This document shows positions 44,356 to 56,340 of a stretch of DNA of 64,000 nucleotides, in pieces. The notes beneath the pieces are model-generated. The model saw nothing but the letters and a program-made list of their open reading frames with translations, had not been told where the DNA came from and ran no database searches. The first letter of the stretch is position 1, and each line of letters begins with the position of its first letter. Position numbers and translations under genes: made by a program. This DNA comes from Isoetes taiwanensis (lineage: Eukaryota > Streptophyta > Lycopodiopsida > Isoetales > Isoetaceae), in contig JAJEKV010000141.1 of the NCBI GenBank assembly GCA_021234155.1, positions 874,039-938,038 of the forward strand, in the 5' to 3' direction.

Positions 44356-46586
44356 CTATCTTCTACCCCGACCGCCACCTCCACGGCCGCGACCACCACC
44401 ACCACGGCCTCTTCCTGAAAGACTTGGCCATGTTATCTTATGAAGGAAAATACCAACAGGAATACACAAACAACCAGACCAAAAGATTTAACACTCTTAA
44501 AGTCATTAAACAATCAACTTCTAACAATCCAAAATAACAACAGGAATACACAAACCAACCACACCAAAAGAATCAACACCTTAGAAGTCTCAGCACCAAA
44601 AAAAACATGCAAATTAAATGGTAGAAATATTAACCTCCTCCTCTGCCACCTCCAAAACCACGACCTCCACCACGACCTCCTCTGCCACCTCCAAAACCAC
44701 CTCCTCTGCCACCTCCAAAACCACCTCTGCCACCACCTCCTCTACCACCACGACTGCTTCTCTCCCCTGCACTATCAACCACCAAGGTCTGGCCATCCAA
44801 ATCCGACCCATTCTTTTGCAATGCCTTCGCGCAAGAACTTGGCTCGTTAAACTCAATATATGCAAATCTAACAGGCACGACACAAAGTAGCATTAGCTCT
44901 TTGAAACTTCAACAATAATTTACAAAACTAATCTTTCAAAAATTTATCATACCCTTTAATATATCCAGATTCCTGATCTGTAGGAATCCTAATTGCACCC
45001 ATTGCACCACAATCACTGAAATGATTCTGAAGTGATGTGCGGATCTGAAAAGTTGAAAATAAAAAAAAGGCCATTGTATTAATTCTTGTTTGAGATATTA
45101 ACACTAAATTAACAGGCACACCTCTTCCTCTTCTTGAGATTTATCAAAGCCCTTCACAAAGATGGTCTTACCGCCCCCAGTCTCTCCTCCACGTTTTGCC
45201 CTAAAATACAGAAGTACAGAATTAGAATTATCCGCTGACAAAGAACATTAAGAAATTAGCGATATACCCATTAGGCTCATCTCTTCCGCTGCCTCGTGCT
45301 ACTTCACACACTATATTTCTACCTCCTAACGACTGACCAGAGAATTTCAATGCCTGCAAACAATAACAGAAATCTAAGTATACACAATTAATGAAGGACA
45401 GAAAATACAAAATGCAAAACCTTTTGAACAGCTCCTTCGGTAGTAAACTCAACATGTCCAAAGCCCTTCTTTAATCTGATCTCAGCAACTTCTCCAGCTT
45501 TCTTAAAGAAGTCCTTCCTATTTAAAAGAAAAAGGAATGCATTTTTGAGAGTTGACACAGGTAAATCAAAACCTGATAAAATTTCAAGCTTACACTGTAT
45601 CTTCCTCCAGATCAAATGGGAGATTTTTGACAAATATTGTCTTGTTAGGTCCATCCTGGATGCATCAATTTGATTAGCATATATGGCATAACATAGGAAG
45701 TAAAAAGTCAGCATACCTGCTTTACTGCGCTCCCATTTTTAGAAGGTGGCTCTGCAACCTCGCCATTTTCATCATCATCTTCATCTGCAATGTCCTCGTC
45801 ATCGTCACTACCATCTTCGTCTCCGCTTTCACTTTCTTCATCTATATCTTCATCCTCATCATCACTGGTCTTCTGGACCATCTTCCCTTGCTTCTTAGGC
45901 TTGCTAGCTGGAATTTCAACATCCTAAGAAACTCCAGAATTTATTACATTGTACCCAAATTCTTGCCACATAAGGAAAAAATCAAACGAGGAAAAGAAAA
46001 AACACCTCTTCCGAGTTGTCTTCCTCAGAAAGGGCTTCCATTTCCTGCAAAAGAACGTTAGTCAGCATAATGCAGAAGAATACTTTCAGTTGTGAAAAGT
46101 CTAGTAAAAACAAACCTCATCTTCAGAAGGGTCATCGCTCTCTTCTAACTTTTGAGGTGGCCTCTTGATCTTCTTTTTTTGCTTTGGACCCGCTCACAAT
46201 TATTAAGAAGTTAGATGCATCTGGTAGAAGTCTGAATAAAGAATAAAACAAAAATATGCTCACAGTTTGTACCTGTTTTTGTGGTGGAATCGGTTTGTTT
46301 TTCTTAGATTTCTTGGACAAAGGAACAGCTTTGACTTCTGCTTCCGGAGCCCGCTTAAGACCTACAGAATGTTCAGTGGCAAGTTATGGCACTGCTCTCT
46401 GTAGTGTAAAATAATAAAAATTAAAACTTGGGTGCGTGATGGATTAGATACCTTTCTTACGATCTTCTGTCACTGCTTTCACTGCCTGAAAGTAGGAAAA
46501 TGAAGCATTGACAATGAATCACTACTAGAAAATGCTGGAATGGGCGAATACACTACCTTGGGGTTATTCTTCTTCGTCTTCCCCAT
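44356..46586 (-). CDS. Nucleolin (plant type: acidic N-terminus, two RRMs, GAR tail)
   Basis: I deduce 13 exons with GT-AG introns in consistent phase: 46586-46557, 46485-46452, 46361-46273, 46181-46116, 46044-46006, 45923-45717, 45655-45594, 45517-45421, 45353-45268, 45200-45122, 45044-44953, 44867-44635, 44414-44356. They total 1173 nt, 390 aa plus stop. Residues 1-155 begin MGKTKKNNPK and hold lysine-rich then Asp/Glu-rich blocks. RRM1 has RNP2 TIFVKN at about 161 and RNP1 KGFGHVEF at 193-200. RRM2 has IFVKGF at about 250 and KGFAYIEF at 293-300. Residues 331-390 are an RGG/GGRG domain. Nucleolin acts in the nucleolus in rDNA chromatin, rRNA transcription and pre-rRNA processing. No frame damage is seen; the acceptor of exon 4 is the least certain junction. 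Confidence 0.93.
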
Positions 46587-46670
46587 GCTTCGAAAATAAC
46601 TTACTAGGCTACGGCGCAGCTGGCCTTCCGAGGATTGGGAGTGCCGATAAAAACCCAAAGCCCTAACAAT

Positions 46671-46725
46671 AAACCCTAAACCCTTTAACCTTAAATGGAT
46701 TTCGACCTAGATGCCCACTTGGGCT
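46671..46725. promoter_or_regulatory. Telo-box plus site II promoter motifs of nucleolin
   Basis: AAACCCTAAACCC at 46671-46683 contains the plant telo-box AAACCCTA. TGGGCT at 46720-46725 and TGCCCA at 46712-46717 (TGGGCA on the gene strand) are site II type TGGGCY/TGGGCA elements. They lie about 85-140 bp upstream of the ATG. This pair is known to drive ribosome-biogenesis genes in dividing plant cells. Confidence 0.65.
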
Positions 46726-46885
46726 ACGTATACGTATGGACCTGCACACGCACCCGTCTGTTTATACATACGACAACGGTAATTTTTTCGATCGTGTTAT
46801 TATAATACGACCAAGCACAACAAGGTGTGTTGACGCACAATGGGTTGCCTTAATTAACTAATAGAAAGCCATCTAGTTTGAAGCA

Positions 46886-47336
46886 ATGAAGATTAAATAC
46901 AGTTGGTGCTTCTTTGGCAGATCGTTCATTGTAAATGTGAAGGTCCACTCTTTTAAGCCACAAGTAAGTCCACTCTACCCTGTATGCAAGTTGTTACCCG
47001 AGACCATTGAACATTGCTTTGTCTTGTGTGGCAATGTTCGTATCACATGGGCATGGATTCAAGCTCGTTTCAGTCGCATCTCAACAATTAGCAAATTCTC
47101 CCTGGTTCACTCCTTGGACATTGACCGAGACTATAGAAACTAGCAGTCCACATCAAACAAGCATTGGTCTGCTGGGTCATTTGAAAGGCCGGTGCCACCT
47201 AATATTCAAAAACGTTCTCCCTACTCCATATCAAGTACTTCGGGATAAGGATAGACTATGTGATCAGTATTTGTTGTCCACATTATCTGATGATGATAAA
47301 GATGAGATTTGGGAACCTTATCTCCATCTCATCTAA
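46886..47336 (+). pseudogene. LINE zf-RVT fragment upstream of nucleolin
   Basis: 46886-47143 reads KVHSFKPQVSPLYPVCKLLP, TIEHCFVLCGNVRITWAWI, the C-x2-C-type and H-x4-C parts of a LINE ORF2 zf-RVT domain (first Cys replaced by Tyr). The frame then breaks; a second frame is open to 47336. It is a short relic about 300 bp upstream of the nucleolin start. Confidence 0.6.
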
Positions 47337-48804
47337 TAGTTCCTTTGTAAATTTCTTGAGTCTTTAACATAAGTTATGTGTCCTTCAAAGGGGAGGATTA
47401 GATAGTTTATGTTACCTTGTTCTTATTTGTTTTGTTTTATTGCTTCGTCGTTTTGGGTGCTTGGGCTAGGGCGCAATTAATCCGGAGCAGATTGATCCAA
47501 AAGGCTTTCAACAAGTTTTGTTGAGTGGCGAATTTGGGCAACAGATTGGCAGAGAAGTTGAGGCATTTAACTAAGTTGGTCTTCTAAAAAGACTGAGGTT
47601 CACGATCTATGATAATCCGTCAACATATTGGAGGCAACAAAATTTTTTGAAGCCTCTTTGGCCGAAAGCTTCTTTTCTAAACCTTTTATCAAATACAGAC
47701 CTTTAATCAACCAAGCACAAGCTTCTTGACAAAGTGCTTGACAAAGAGAAAAAGAAAACAAGGTGCTGCGAACGAAGGGTTGCCCTCCATGGCCCGAGAG
47801 TGAAGTGGCTTAAATCATACTTCAAAATCATGTTTTCACAATCAATCAAAATTGCTACTTCAAAATAATAGAATACTTGATACCGTGACTTTATGAGAAT
47901 TGGCCTGAAGAAATCTTTGGTGCTCGTCATGGAACAAGGATTGCAAAAGCATAAGAACAAGTATACTAGAGCAGAGAATGGAAATATATATTTTCTTAGC
48001 ATAGAAATGAGAGAACTCCTTGAAGACCTCTGATCGAATTTTTGTCACATAGAGCGTCAAACATCTAAGGAGCAAGTTTTGTAGAGGAATAAAACATCAT
48101 GCATAGCCTAAATCCAAACCTCGCAAGAAAAAGTGAAACCCAATGATACCAGACTCAAAATGCAAGATCTATACAACGCACACACCAAGAATCCCCATCT
48201 CCATAGCTAAATGAAGATCTCTCCCTCCCTCCCACCCTCTCTCCCTCCCCTGGGGGGTGCAGCTAATGTATAGTCTATAGGGCATGTGTGTGCACGGGGT
48301 TAAAGAAAAAGGTCCTTATACAGTTAAAATACTAGAAAAAATTCCCCTTATACGGAATTTTGTAGAAACTCTAGGTACACCCCCTACCATATATGTACGC
48401 TGATAGCTATAAATTCCTCCAAACACCCTACCATATTTGTACAATAAAGTATCTAAATTCAACCATATCCCCTACCATATTTTTATAATCAGTTTCATTT
48501 GGATAGACCTTATTTTGCAAGCCGTTACAGCGCCGCTACAAGCCCGTCCACAAGTGCCCTCCATCAGTTGCATAGGGGTTGTATATATAGTTGACTATTT
48601 GATTGATTGGGTTGAGTCACATCAAGTGAACCATTAGCTTGTTTACTGCCATGTAAATTGGTCGGTTCTTGAACCTTAAGGGTAAAGTTAATACATGGTC
48701 CCGCACATAGTGGAACAACCTATAGACATTTCAAGAGTAGCAAGGCATAACAAATACACTTATGTTAAAAAGACACACATAATGGCCGTTTTCTGGTTTT
48801 CTGC
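47337..48804. other. No gene recognised
   Basis: Short open frames only. A (ctccctcc)-type run lies at 48222-48250. Nothing else to report up to the 4-bp duplication of element 2. Confidence 0.45.
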
Positions 48805-48831
48805 ATGGGGGTGCTTTTTTTATTGACCTAC

Positions 48832-50119
48832 TCAAAAAATCATGTCGCGACATTGGTGCTGGTAAGGTGTTGATATCCGTCATAAAATTTTTTCGACCGC
48901 CCTTCACGTTTCGTCAAGCACTTCACCCGCCATAGCCAGCCTTGAGCGGGAGTCAAGATCCATCATTCCTGCTATTTTTGGCCAAGTCATCAATCCCGAA
49001 ATTTTAGTTTGCAATCTCCAATTCGAATTGGAATTTCCCCGCCCAAATCAAATGCTGCACCTTCGTAATTATGTCAAGTTTCGGGCCAAGCTTGAAGCAA
49101 AAATATGGTTCTTGAGTTGAGAGATGAATTCCTTGCTTCGTGTTCAGGGCATTGTGCGCAATTTGATGCCCTGGGAATGTTTGGCGGGCATGCAAGAGTT
49201 CACAACAATTCCAAGCGATTTTTCGGAGTGTTGTTCACAATTTGCGTAAAATTACCTTGAAGAATCACCTACACAAATCAAGCCGGTACTCACATTGAAA
49301 CAAAGGGATTTCACAAGGAATGAAGAAACTACATATGAAGTCGAAAATTCAGATCAAGAATTTCATCATGAAGATGAAAGACAAGGTAGTCCTTGTTAAA
49401 TGCTTCGCTATTAAATTGTCAATTTTTTTGTTCTAAATTGCCGATCGATGTAATGTAATCGCTTTCAAAGGGAAATGTAATTCATTCAATGGTGCTGAAT
49501 TTATGGACTTTGAAACATGATTTCAACATGTCGAGTATGCAATTTAAATTTGTTACTTGGTTTATAAAAACTAAACCGACATGCTAAAATTACAGGAGAA
49601 TATGGTGGAATATCAAATGAGGATGCCGGTTATGGATGTTGGCAATGTCAGAGAGGTTGGATCCGACCGTCATAATACAGTACTTGCTATAATAGAGGTA
49701 TTTGCATTGAAAAATTTCGCTCGATCAGAAGTTAGAATTGCGGTGGCTTGCAAACCAAGAGAATTATGAAGCCGCTTTTAAAAAGACAGTCGAAATCGAG
49801 AGGATTCAAAGACGTAAAAAAGAGAAGTGGATGTTGCAGAATCGGCAACTTAGGTGCAGTTGCAAATGATGCTACTTGTTGGTAAGAAAGGTTCATTCAA
49901 AGAGCTTGGAAGAAAAGAAAGTTGTCAAAAGAATTAGGCAAGCTTGTGAACGAATTGTGTGAGAATGCTACATCCAAGAAAGAGTGGAAATTCTAGGGGG
50001 TGCTAGAAAGTGGATACCCAACTAGATCTCTCAAACAAAGAAAGAATTAAACACAATGAAAACAATCATTAACAATTTGAGGGAGTCTTTTTGCAGCTCA
50101 TAAGTATTCAAAAAATACG
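48832..50119 (+). other. Left part of element 2
   Basis: Weak open frames only; 49581-49769 (MLKLQENMVEYQMRMPVMDV...) may be an exon upstream of the transposase, not recognised. It is rich in short stops, consistent with decay. Confidence 0.35.
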
Positions 50120-51765
50120 ATGTGGAGAGCAAGAAGTGCTGCAATGACTTTTACAGTCAATGGTGAAACTAACAAGTTTGCTTTTGCCAAGCAAATGAAT
50201 CTGAATAGGAAGATTGTGTTAGTTGCAGTAAATAGACATGGTAGTGGACCATGGTCCATGTTCAAGAAGAATACTAGATTTGACAGACTCTCTTATGATG
50301 AGAGGAAACTAATAGTTGACTTTTGGAGAGATAACACACGAGTGTCTCCATGCAAGAAACATGTTATAAGGATTAGAGTGGCTGAAGGATTCAAGATCAT
50401 GCATCCATTACACTTCATGGGGGATACTCAGGTTAGTTTGATTGCACATGCTGGATGTTGTTACAATTGCTGTAATTGCTGTAATTCTGCTGTAATTGCT
50501 CTAATTGCTGTAATTCTTGTGGTTCTGCTTTTTGCGTGTTTCATTTTACCAAAGCTTGAAGGGAGTATCCTAAGTTCGAGGTTTCTTTTCTCGTTTTTCA
50601 TGCCTTGAAACCCCTTTTATGTCGAAAGTAAAGGACGAGAGAGACATGTTGTTGTGTGTATCATATGAGAGCAGATTTTATTCGACTTGCAATGAACAAA
50701 GTAAGACATGATGAAAAAAATTCATGGTCCAAATTGTAAATGCATCGTGAAGTTTGTGGTCCCGGACCAACATGCATGGCAAGGAAGAGCACCTATGCTT
50801 CAACAAGTGAGCTTTGGAGGTCTCTTGTTTGTCCAAGAGATGAAAGTGAAGAATGGTATGCACATGGTCTGCCTAACTCTCAAGTGCAATAATTGTGGAC
50901 CTAGCAAGTCGCCAACATGTCCAAAAGAAGTGAATTTCAAAAATGGTGTGCGTGTGGAGTGGAAGACATATGACAAGATACTAAGATTGTTGCTGTTTTT
51001 TTATGCTTCATTATGGTGTAGCTTTATTTTTTATTTCGTATTTGTTGTAGATATATGAATCAGAGAAGAACCCGATGGCAAAGGAGGTTATAACCGGGAA
51101 AAAACCACCACTAAACCGGTTTACAAGACCACAAGTGTTCCGATTTTTCCGGAATGCCGAACAAGGCTGAAAAGAATTCATTCCACACAACTATGAGGCT
51201 AGATGGCGTGCCGTGCAATTCAAGGAGTGTTTGGAAACATTTCCAAAGGATGCAATAGTTTCATGATTGATTTTGCTTGAAAATTACAGCTTCAAGATTC
51301 AAAGAAGAAATTCAAAGTCCGCATTGAGGAATGATCAAGGCACAATTTTAGTGCATATATCATATAGACATGCCACCAAAAGTGATGACCCTAAATTGGA
51401 TGAAGATGAGAGAAGAATCATCAAAGAAACTCACTTCTACATTTCGGATGACAGGAACATGACACTTTGTTTATGCAACATTGTTTGAACAAATATGCAA
51501 AGATTTTTGTCCAAAGAAACAAATCAAGTACAGCCAGACACATTGTTTGGTCCGATGGATGTTCTAGCCAAAGGAAAGGAAGTAGAACATTTTACTTTCT
51601 AGGAAGAAATTATCAAACTAGTGGCATCCCAATAACTTGGAATTATTTTGCTTCTTATCATGGGAAAGGTAACTTTCATTTTCAAGCACCTAGAGTTAAT
51701 GTTCATTTCCAGCACTAATCTGATAGAGAAACAGAACATGATGGTGCTTGAGCTGTCATTAAGAG
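50120..51765 (+). pseudogene. Putative DDE-type transposase of element 2
   Basis: 50120-50430 reads MWRARSAAMTFTVNGETNKF ... RKLIVDFWRDNTRVSPCKKH ... MHPLHFMGDTQ then GTTAG, parallel to the ENTRVSPYKK...MEHPIHLLEVTK block of element 1. 50700-50980 has MVCLTLKCNNCGPSKSPTCP and VRVEWKTYDKI. The candidate triad is D in DFA-(frameshift)-ENYSFKIQ (51270-51272), D in WSDGCSSQRK (51554-51556), and E/D in HGK...EHDGA (51734-51742), the last two parts separated by a probable 60-70 bp intron (GTAACT...AACAG). RIIKETHFYIS is shared almost exactly with element 1. Stops and frameshifts make it non-functional. Confidence 0.72.
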
Positions 51766-51939
51766 AGCCCTAACTCATGAGATGTTAAAATGAAATTCAA
51801 AGGCCACTTAGAAATGCACATGATGTAGTGGTTTTTGCAAAAACATTTCAAAGGACAACATAACAATGGAAGGCAAGGACAGATACAGGTGTGCTGTTGA
51901 ACTGCTGGATTTTTATACATTCCAATTTGCTGAGCTTGT

Positions 51940-52430
51940 GAATGCTTGTGTTTGATAGATTTTTTTGGGAAGTTGGCATAGGAGATGTTGATAGAAGTGA
52001 AAGGTATGATTGTGCAACTCTATCTGGCTCTAGCAAATTTCATTCCATCAGGCCTACTCAAAGAACTGACCCGACTCAAGTGGCACATATGAACTTCACT
52101 TGTTTCTGTCATAACTGCTGGTTAGGGAAATATGCAAAGTGTCCCTACATTGCTAGAAGTTGATTAATGGTAACTTGTATGAATTGCTAGAACATGAGCC
52201 GAGTGCAAAGGTTATATCTGACCATTTGGTTTTGGTACGTTAATTTTGATATGACCAGATTGAGGAACAACCTGTTTCAGCTCCCTGACATTGTGGAAGA
52301 TCAAATTATGGATAGCTTGCATCAAAGCACATCCATTTATGCTCAAGAAGTTTTAGAGTCTAAAGGAAATGATCTGAAAGGAAAGAAAAAATCAAAAGCA
52401 AAAGTAGCAAAAGGCAAAGATGCTTTGTGA
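51940..52430 (+). pseudogene. C-terminal region of the element 2 transposase
   Basis: An open stretch reads GDVDRSERYDCATLSGSSKF, HMNFTCFCHNCWLGKYAKCP, then after a stop a second segment ending in a lysine-rich tail (KGNDLKGKKKSKAKVAKGKD) at 52430. The C-x-C-x2-C...C spacing suggests zinc binding, and the basic tail fits a nuclear DNA-binding protein. It probably belongs to the 50120 gene after an intron; no function is assigned. Confidence 0.45.
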
Positions 52431-52439
52431 TTTAAACTG

Positions 52440-53190
52440 TAAACCCTAGACCAATTTGTAAATTGTGAAACATATTGTAAATTGTAAATCATATTGTAAA
52501 TTTGTAGTCATATTGAAGTTGTCATAATTCATATGCTGTCAAATATGTTGTCATAGTTCATATATAATCAAATTGGTTGTCAATCATAACCATAAACATA
52601 TATGTAAACAATCATAAGGGTTGTCAATCATAAACAATCATAAACAAATATGTAACCATAAACAATCATATGTAAACAATCATATTGCTAGATGGCTATC
52701 AATCATAAACTTGGAATGTAAACTAGCTATCAATCATAAACAATCATTACTTGGAATGTAAACCTTCATACTTGGAATGTAAACCTTATATTCATGTACA
52801 CCTTATATTCATGTGTACACCTTATATTCATGTACACCTTATATTCATGTGTACACCTTATATTCATGGAATATAAACCTTAAATTCATATGTAAACATT
52901 GCTATCAATCATAAACCTTGTTGGGGTTATACATATGTAAACCTTCCTATTCATTGCTATTCATATGTAAACCTTCCTATTATGTAATACATAAACCTTA
53001 TACATAAACCCTTTTACATAAACCTTATATTAATGTAAACCTTTCACATGTAAAAACCTGAAGTAAAAACTTATGTAAAACTTATATTAGTGTAATATTC
53101 ATGGAATGTAAACCTTATATTAGTGTAAACCTTGCTATTTACAAAAATATACAAAAAACATGTCAACACTATGGAACAAAATTGTGTTGC
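52440..53190. repeat. AT-rich minisatellite between the convergent genes of element 2
   Basis: Units such as ttatattcatgtacacc, caatcataaac, ttggaatgtaaacc and cttcctattcat recur in clusters; ttatattcatg(tg)tacacc alone occurs about five times at 52786-52870. It separates the 3' ends of the two genes. Confidence 0.8.
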
Positions 53191-53215
53191 ATGTATACAA
53201 GATCCACATAATATT

Positions 53216-55230
53216 TTAAAAAGAAAACATCCTCATAATATCCTCCTGGTAGATGCTGATAAGATGCCTGGTAGATGCTGAAAGACTGCTAAATTCCAGA
53301 AAGTCTTGCCTTCTTAAAAGCAAGATAATTTTCCTCCAGTGTACCACCTGGAAGGAATTCTTCTTCAGAGTCTGCTCCTTTATCATGTGATATTTATCCT
53401 GTGATAAATCTGCTCCTTTATCCTCTTCAGCATCATTGTTCTTTACATCTCCATCATCTTGATCTTCTATAGGCTCCAACCTTGCATCTTCAGCAGCAGC
53501 TTTCACAGCAATTCAATATTAACTACAACTAAATTGAACATGGACTACTATTCAAATTTTCGCTTAGACTTAACCATTTTTCTTCAGTGCTCCAGGCTTG
53601 TTTCTTGCAAGGGTCTTCTTGTCTGCAGGTTGTCCAGTGCTGCCAGGGGTCTTCTTGTCTGCAAGATTAATTTAAAATTAATGTAACTTAAAGAGAAGTT
53701 GTAATACTAAAACTAAATGTGTACCTTTTATGGGAGATATGTGAGCAAATTTAACAGGACTCGGCTTGTCAATATCTATAACTGTTCAAATAGAATTGAA
53801 GTTAGCACAAAAACAAAAACATTACAAGATACATTGAACAAGAATACTTACTTGCAAATGTTTTCGAGTCTTTCTTTGGCCGGGTCCTTGTCTTCCTTTT
53901 CTTAATTTTTTTGCGTCCTTTCGCTTTAAATTCAAAGACTTGCGTGTTTTATTGTACAAAGTGGTGCTGCTATCAACTTCATCCTTCTTTCTTATCTTCA
54001 TCACTTTGTTTGCATTTTCGGTTTCTTCTTCATCTTCATAGTTAGAGTCCTCTTCAATCACAACATCAATTCTTTGAATCCCGGTTCCCGCAAAATATTG
54101 CTTGGGACTTCCTCTCCACAACAGGGAACCACACGATTGCATAGTTTTCAAAGACAAAGTTGAAAAGCAAAACACATGGTACTTATGTCCACATTGGTTT
54201 ATTTTAACAAATAGGTCATATTCTTGAGGAAAACAAAGGCCACATGCCCGACATACATCAAAAGTTAGCAAAGGCAAAGAATACACACCATACCCAACTC
54301 CATCCGAAGTTTTGGTGCTTTCACTATCTTGTTTGCATGGCTGAAATATACTTAGCCTTTGCATGCCACTTAGCCATTGATTCCTCAAAGGTATCTATTT
54401 CATCCTTCAAAGAAAGAAATTTCTTTACTTAATGTGTTCTTCCCCTTTAGAATCTATTTTCGTAAGTGTTGACTCCAAAAGCTCTCGCATAACTACTTCA
54501 TCATTCTTTAGTTTTGCAATAGCATCAACTTCTTCCTGAAAATCACGCTTCAAGGTCTTCTCTCGGACTTCTGCTTGGCCTCTATATTTTTATATATAGC
54601 TTTGCAAGCTATGTCCGCTCCAAAGAATAAAGACTTCTTTCCTCAACAAAGACTCTTGTTTTGATAATAGCAACTCCTCCGCATCTCTCTCTTCATCTCA
54701 AAGAAGCTTACCCAAGTGATCCAAAACGGCGTTGCTATTCAAACAAGAGTTGTTGGTCTCTCCCTTAGAAATCAAGGCCGATGTTCGATAAGCTTCTAGC
54801 AAAAAAGCCCAGTTCACTTTGAATTGCCCAGGGTTTGACAAAGCTCGTTGGGTATTACTCCAAGCAAAAGCTCGAGCAAAGCTTACCCTAACCTCATTGT
54901 TGGTAGGCTTGCTTTTCGATAAATCCTTTCCAAAGAAGTCATCATGCAAAGACAAGCAGGAACCGGGGCCTAACAAATTTTAAATTTATCTTTCCTTTTC
55001 CTCCGGTGGGCACCGCCAGACTTCAAGAAAATCACGGTCGGAAACATCCTTCGCCTTCAAATCCTTTGGCTTCTTCCTTCATTACACAAACCTCTGTTTG
55101 TGTGAAATTCATACTCGGTTCTTAAAAGCGCCTTCTCGATAACATTAAACAAAGTTTTTTAGTTCAATATCGGTAGATAAAGAAAAAAGCATGAGAAATA
55201 GAGGGATTTTTACCTCGCCGGACTTCAGCG
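53216..55230 (-). pseudogene. RING-like zinc-finger protein of element 2 (second gene)
   Basis: Reading leftward from about 55230 (MALKSGEVK): KPKDLKAKDVSDRDFLEVWR, then LGPGSCLSLHDDFFGKD and VRVSFARAFAWSNTQRALS (54976-54698), and a charged coiled-coil-like stretch (EKTLKRDFQEEVDAIAKLKN, near 54560-54480). The zinc-finger exon at 54388-53822 has FDVCRACGLCFPQEYDLF, INQCGHKYHVFCFSTL and SCGSLLW, followed by the acidic EEDSNYEDEEETENAN and a basic KRKDAKKLRKGRQGPGQRK tail. 53506-53216 may be a further acidic exon (LEPIEDQDDGDVKNND). Stops interrupt the upstream exons. The C-x2-C ... C-x-H-x2-H-x2-C core matches that of element 1. Confidence 0.6.
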
Positions 55231-55397
55231 CCATAGCTAGATGCTGGAATTCCTAAGAGTAGCAGAATGAACCGAACTTCCCAACCCAATTACACTTTCA
55301 ATCAAGCTTCAAAATCAAAATGATCACGATTCGAAAATCCATAGCTGCACCTAATCAATTCCCGCTGCGAAAACTACAGCCCGCACACCCCCGCAAA

Positions 55398-55442
55398 AAT
55401 GATGAAGGGCGTCCTTCAAAAATGATGAAGGGCGTCCTTCAC
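55398..55442. repeat. 22-bp tandem duplication near the right end of element 2
   Basis: aaaaatgatgaagggcgtcc is present twice in tandem. Confidence 0.85.
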
Positions 55443-55527
55443 GTCACGAGAAAAAGCTGAAAATAGGTGCTGAGCCGGTGCTGGAGCGTCGCGAAATTGG
55501 GTAGGTCAATAAAAAAAGCACCCATGG

Positions 55528-56340
55528 TAGTTCTGGTGGCACTTTGAGGCTAAGATATGTAATGCATTTTATTGCTACATGAATTTTTTAAGTCCTTATA
55601 TAGGGGTGCATAGAGCTACAAGTCCACATGGTAACTTTGTTGCTAGGGCAGTATGAGATAAACACACCTTAAGTCCAAGCCATTGTCCACTCCCTCTGAT
55701 TGAACCATGAGGCGCTCTTATCCTACTTTTGGATCCAAAGTACCCAAGATGGTCTTTAAAATAATACAAAGGATGGAAATTTTAAAACCATCTAGTGGGA
55801 TGAACTTAAGCCAAGTTTGCCACATTGATCCTTTGCAGATTCTTCTAGGATCATAAGGGCTACACAAATTGTTTAAGCTATCTTGTATGAGCAACAAGGC
55901 TAAAAATATCACACCTAGGGTAACAATGCATGACGTTTACCATTGATGTTGACATTATGTTAATGCTGATTGACCTTATGTTGTCTTGTACAAACGTGAG
56001 CATAACATTTACCGTCTTGTTAAAAAGACACATATATGATTGACCTTACGTTATTTTGCACAAACTTGAGCATAACATTTACCGTCTTGCTAAAAGAACA
56101 CACATATAATGGCCCATATTCGCCTAAATCTGCTAAGATTAAGGTATGTAATAAAATATCATAACTACAGAAACATAAGCAGGTCAAGTCTTTATATGGG
56201 TGTGCATGGAGCTACAACTCCACATGGGTGCATTAGTTGTTAGAAAATGAATTGTTCACATTTATTCATGAACCTAGGTTAAGTCTTTATTCGGGTGCAC
56301 ATGGGGCTACAAGTCCACATGGATGCGTTCGTTGTTAGAA
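55528..56340. repeat. Three related segments at irregular spacing
   Basis: agtcctta-tataggggtgca followed by agctacaagtccacatgg occurs near 55591, 56190 and 56283; cataacatttaccgtcttg-taaaa occurs twice (56010, 56070). No gene recognised. Confidence 0.65.

Larger units (their letters stand above)
48805..55527. mobile_element. Element 2: 6.7-kb TIR transposon with 4-bp target duplication
   Basis: The element is 48809-55523. The first 23 bases (GGGTGCTTTTTTTATTGACC plus TAC) are exactly inverted at 55501-55523, and a further inverted TCGCGAC and CCAGCACC-like block follows inside each end. ATGG flanks both sides (48805-48808, 55524-55527). It carries a plus-strand DDE-like gene (50120-51760) and a convergent minus-strand zinc-finger gene (55230-53216), the same layout as element 1. 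The terminal hexamer and duplication length also match element 1; the remainder of the TIR does not. Confidence 0.9.

Noticed and set aside
46520-46533. CACTACTAGAAAA in nucleolin intron 1
   Set aside because: CACTA-like 13-mer, but the whole intron is only about 70 bp, so no element fits; coincidence or a tiny footprint.
46671-46690. AAACCCTAAACCC as interstitial telomeric repeat
   Set aside because: Only one and a half units; better explained as a promoter telo-box.
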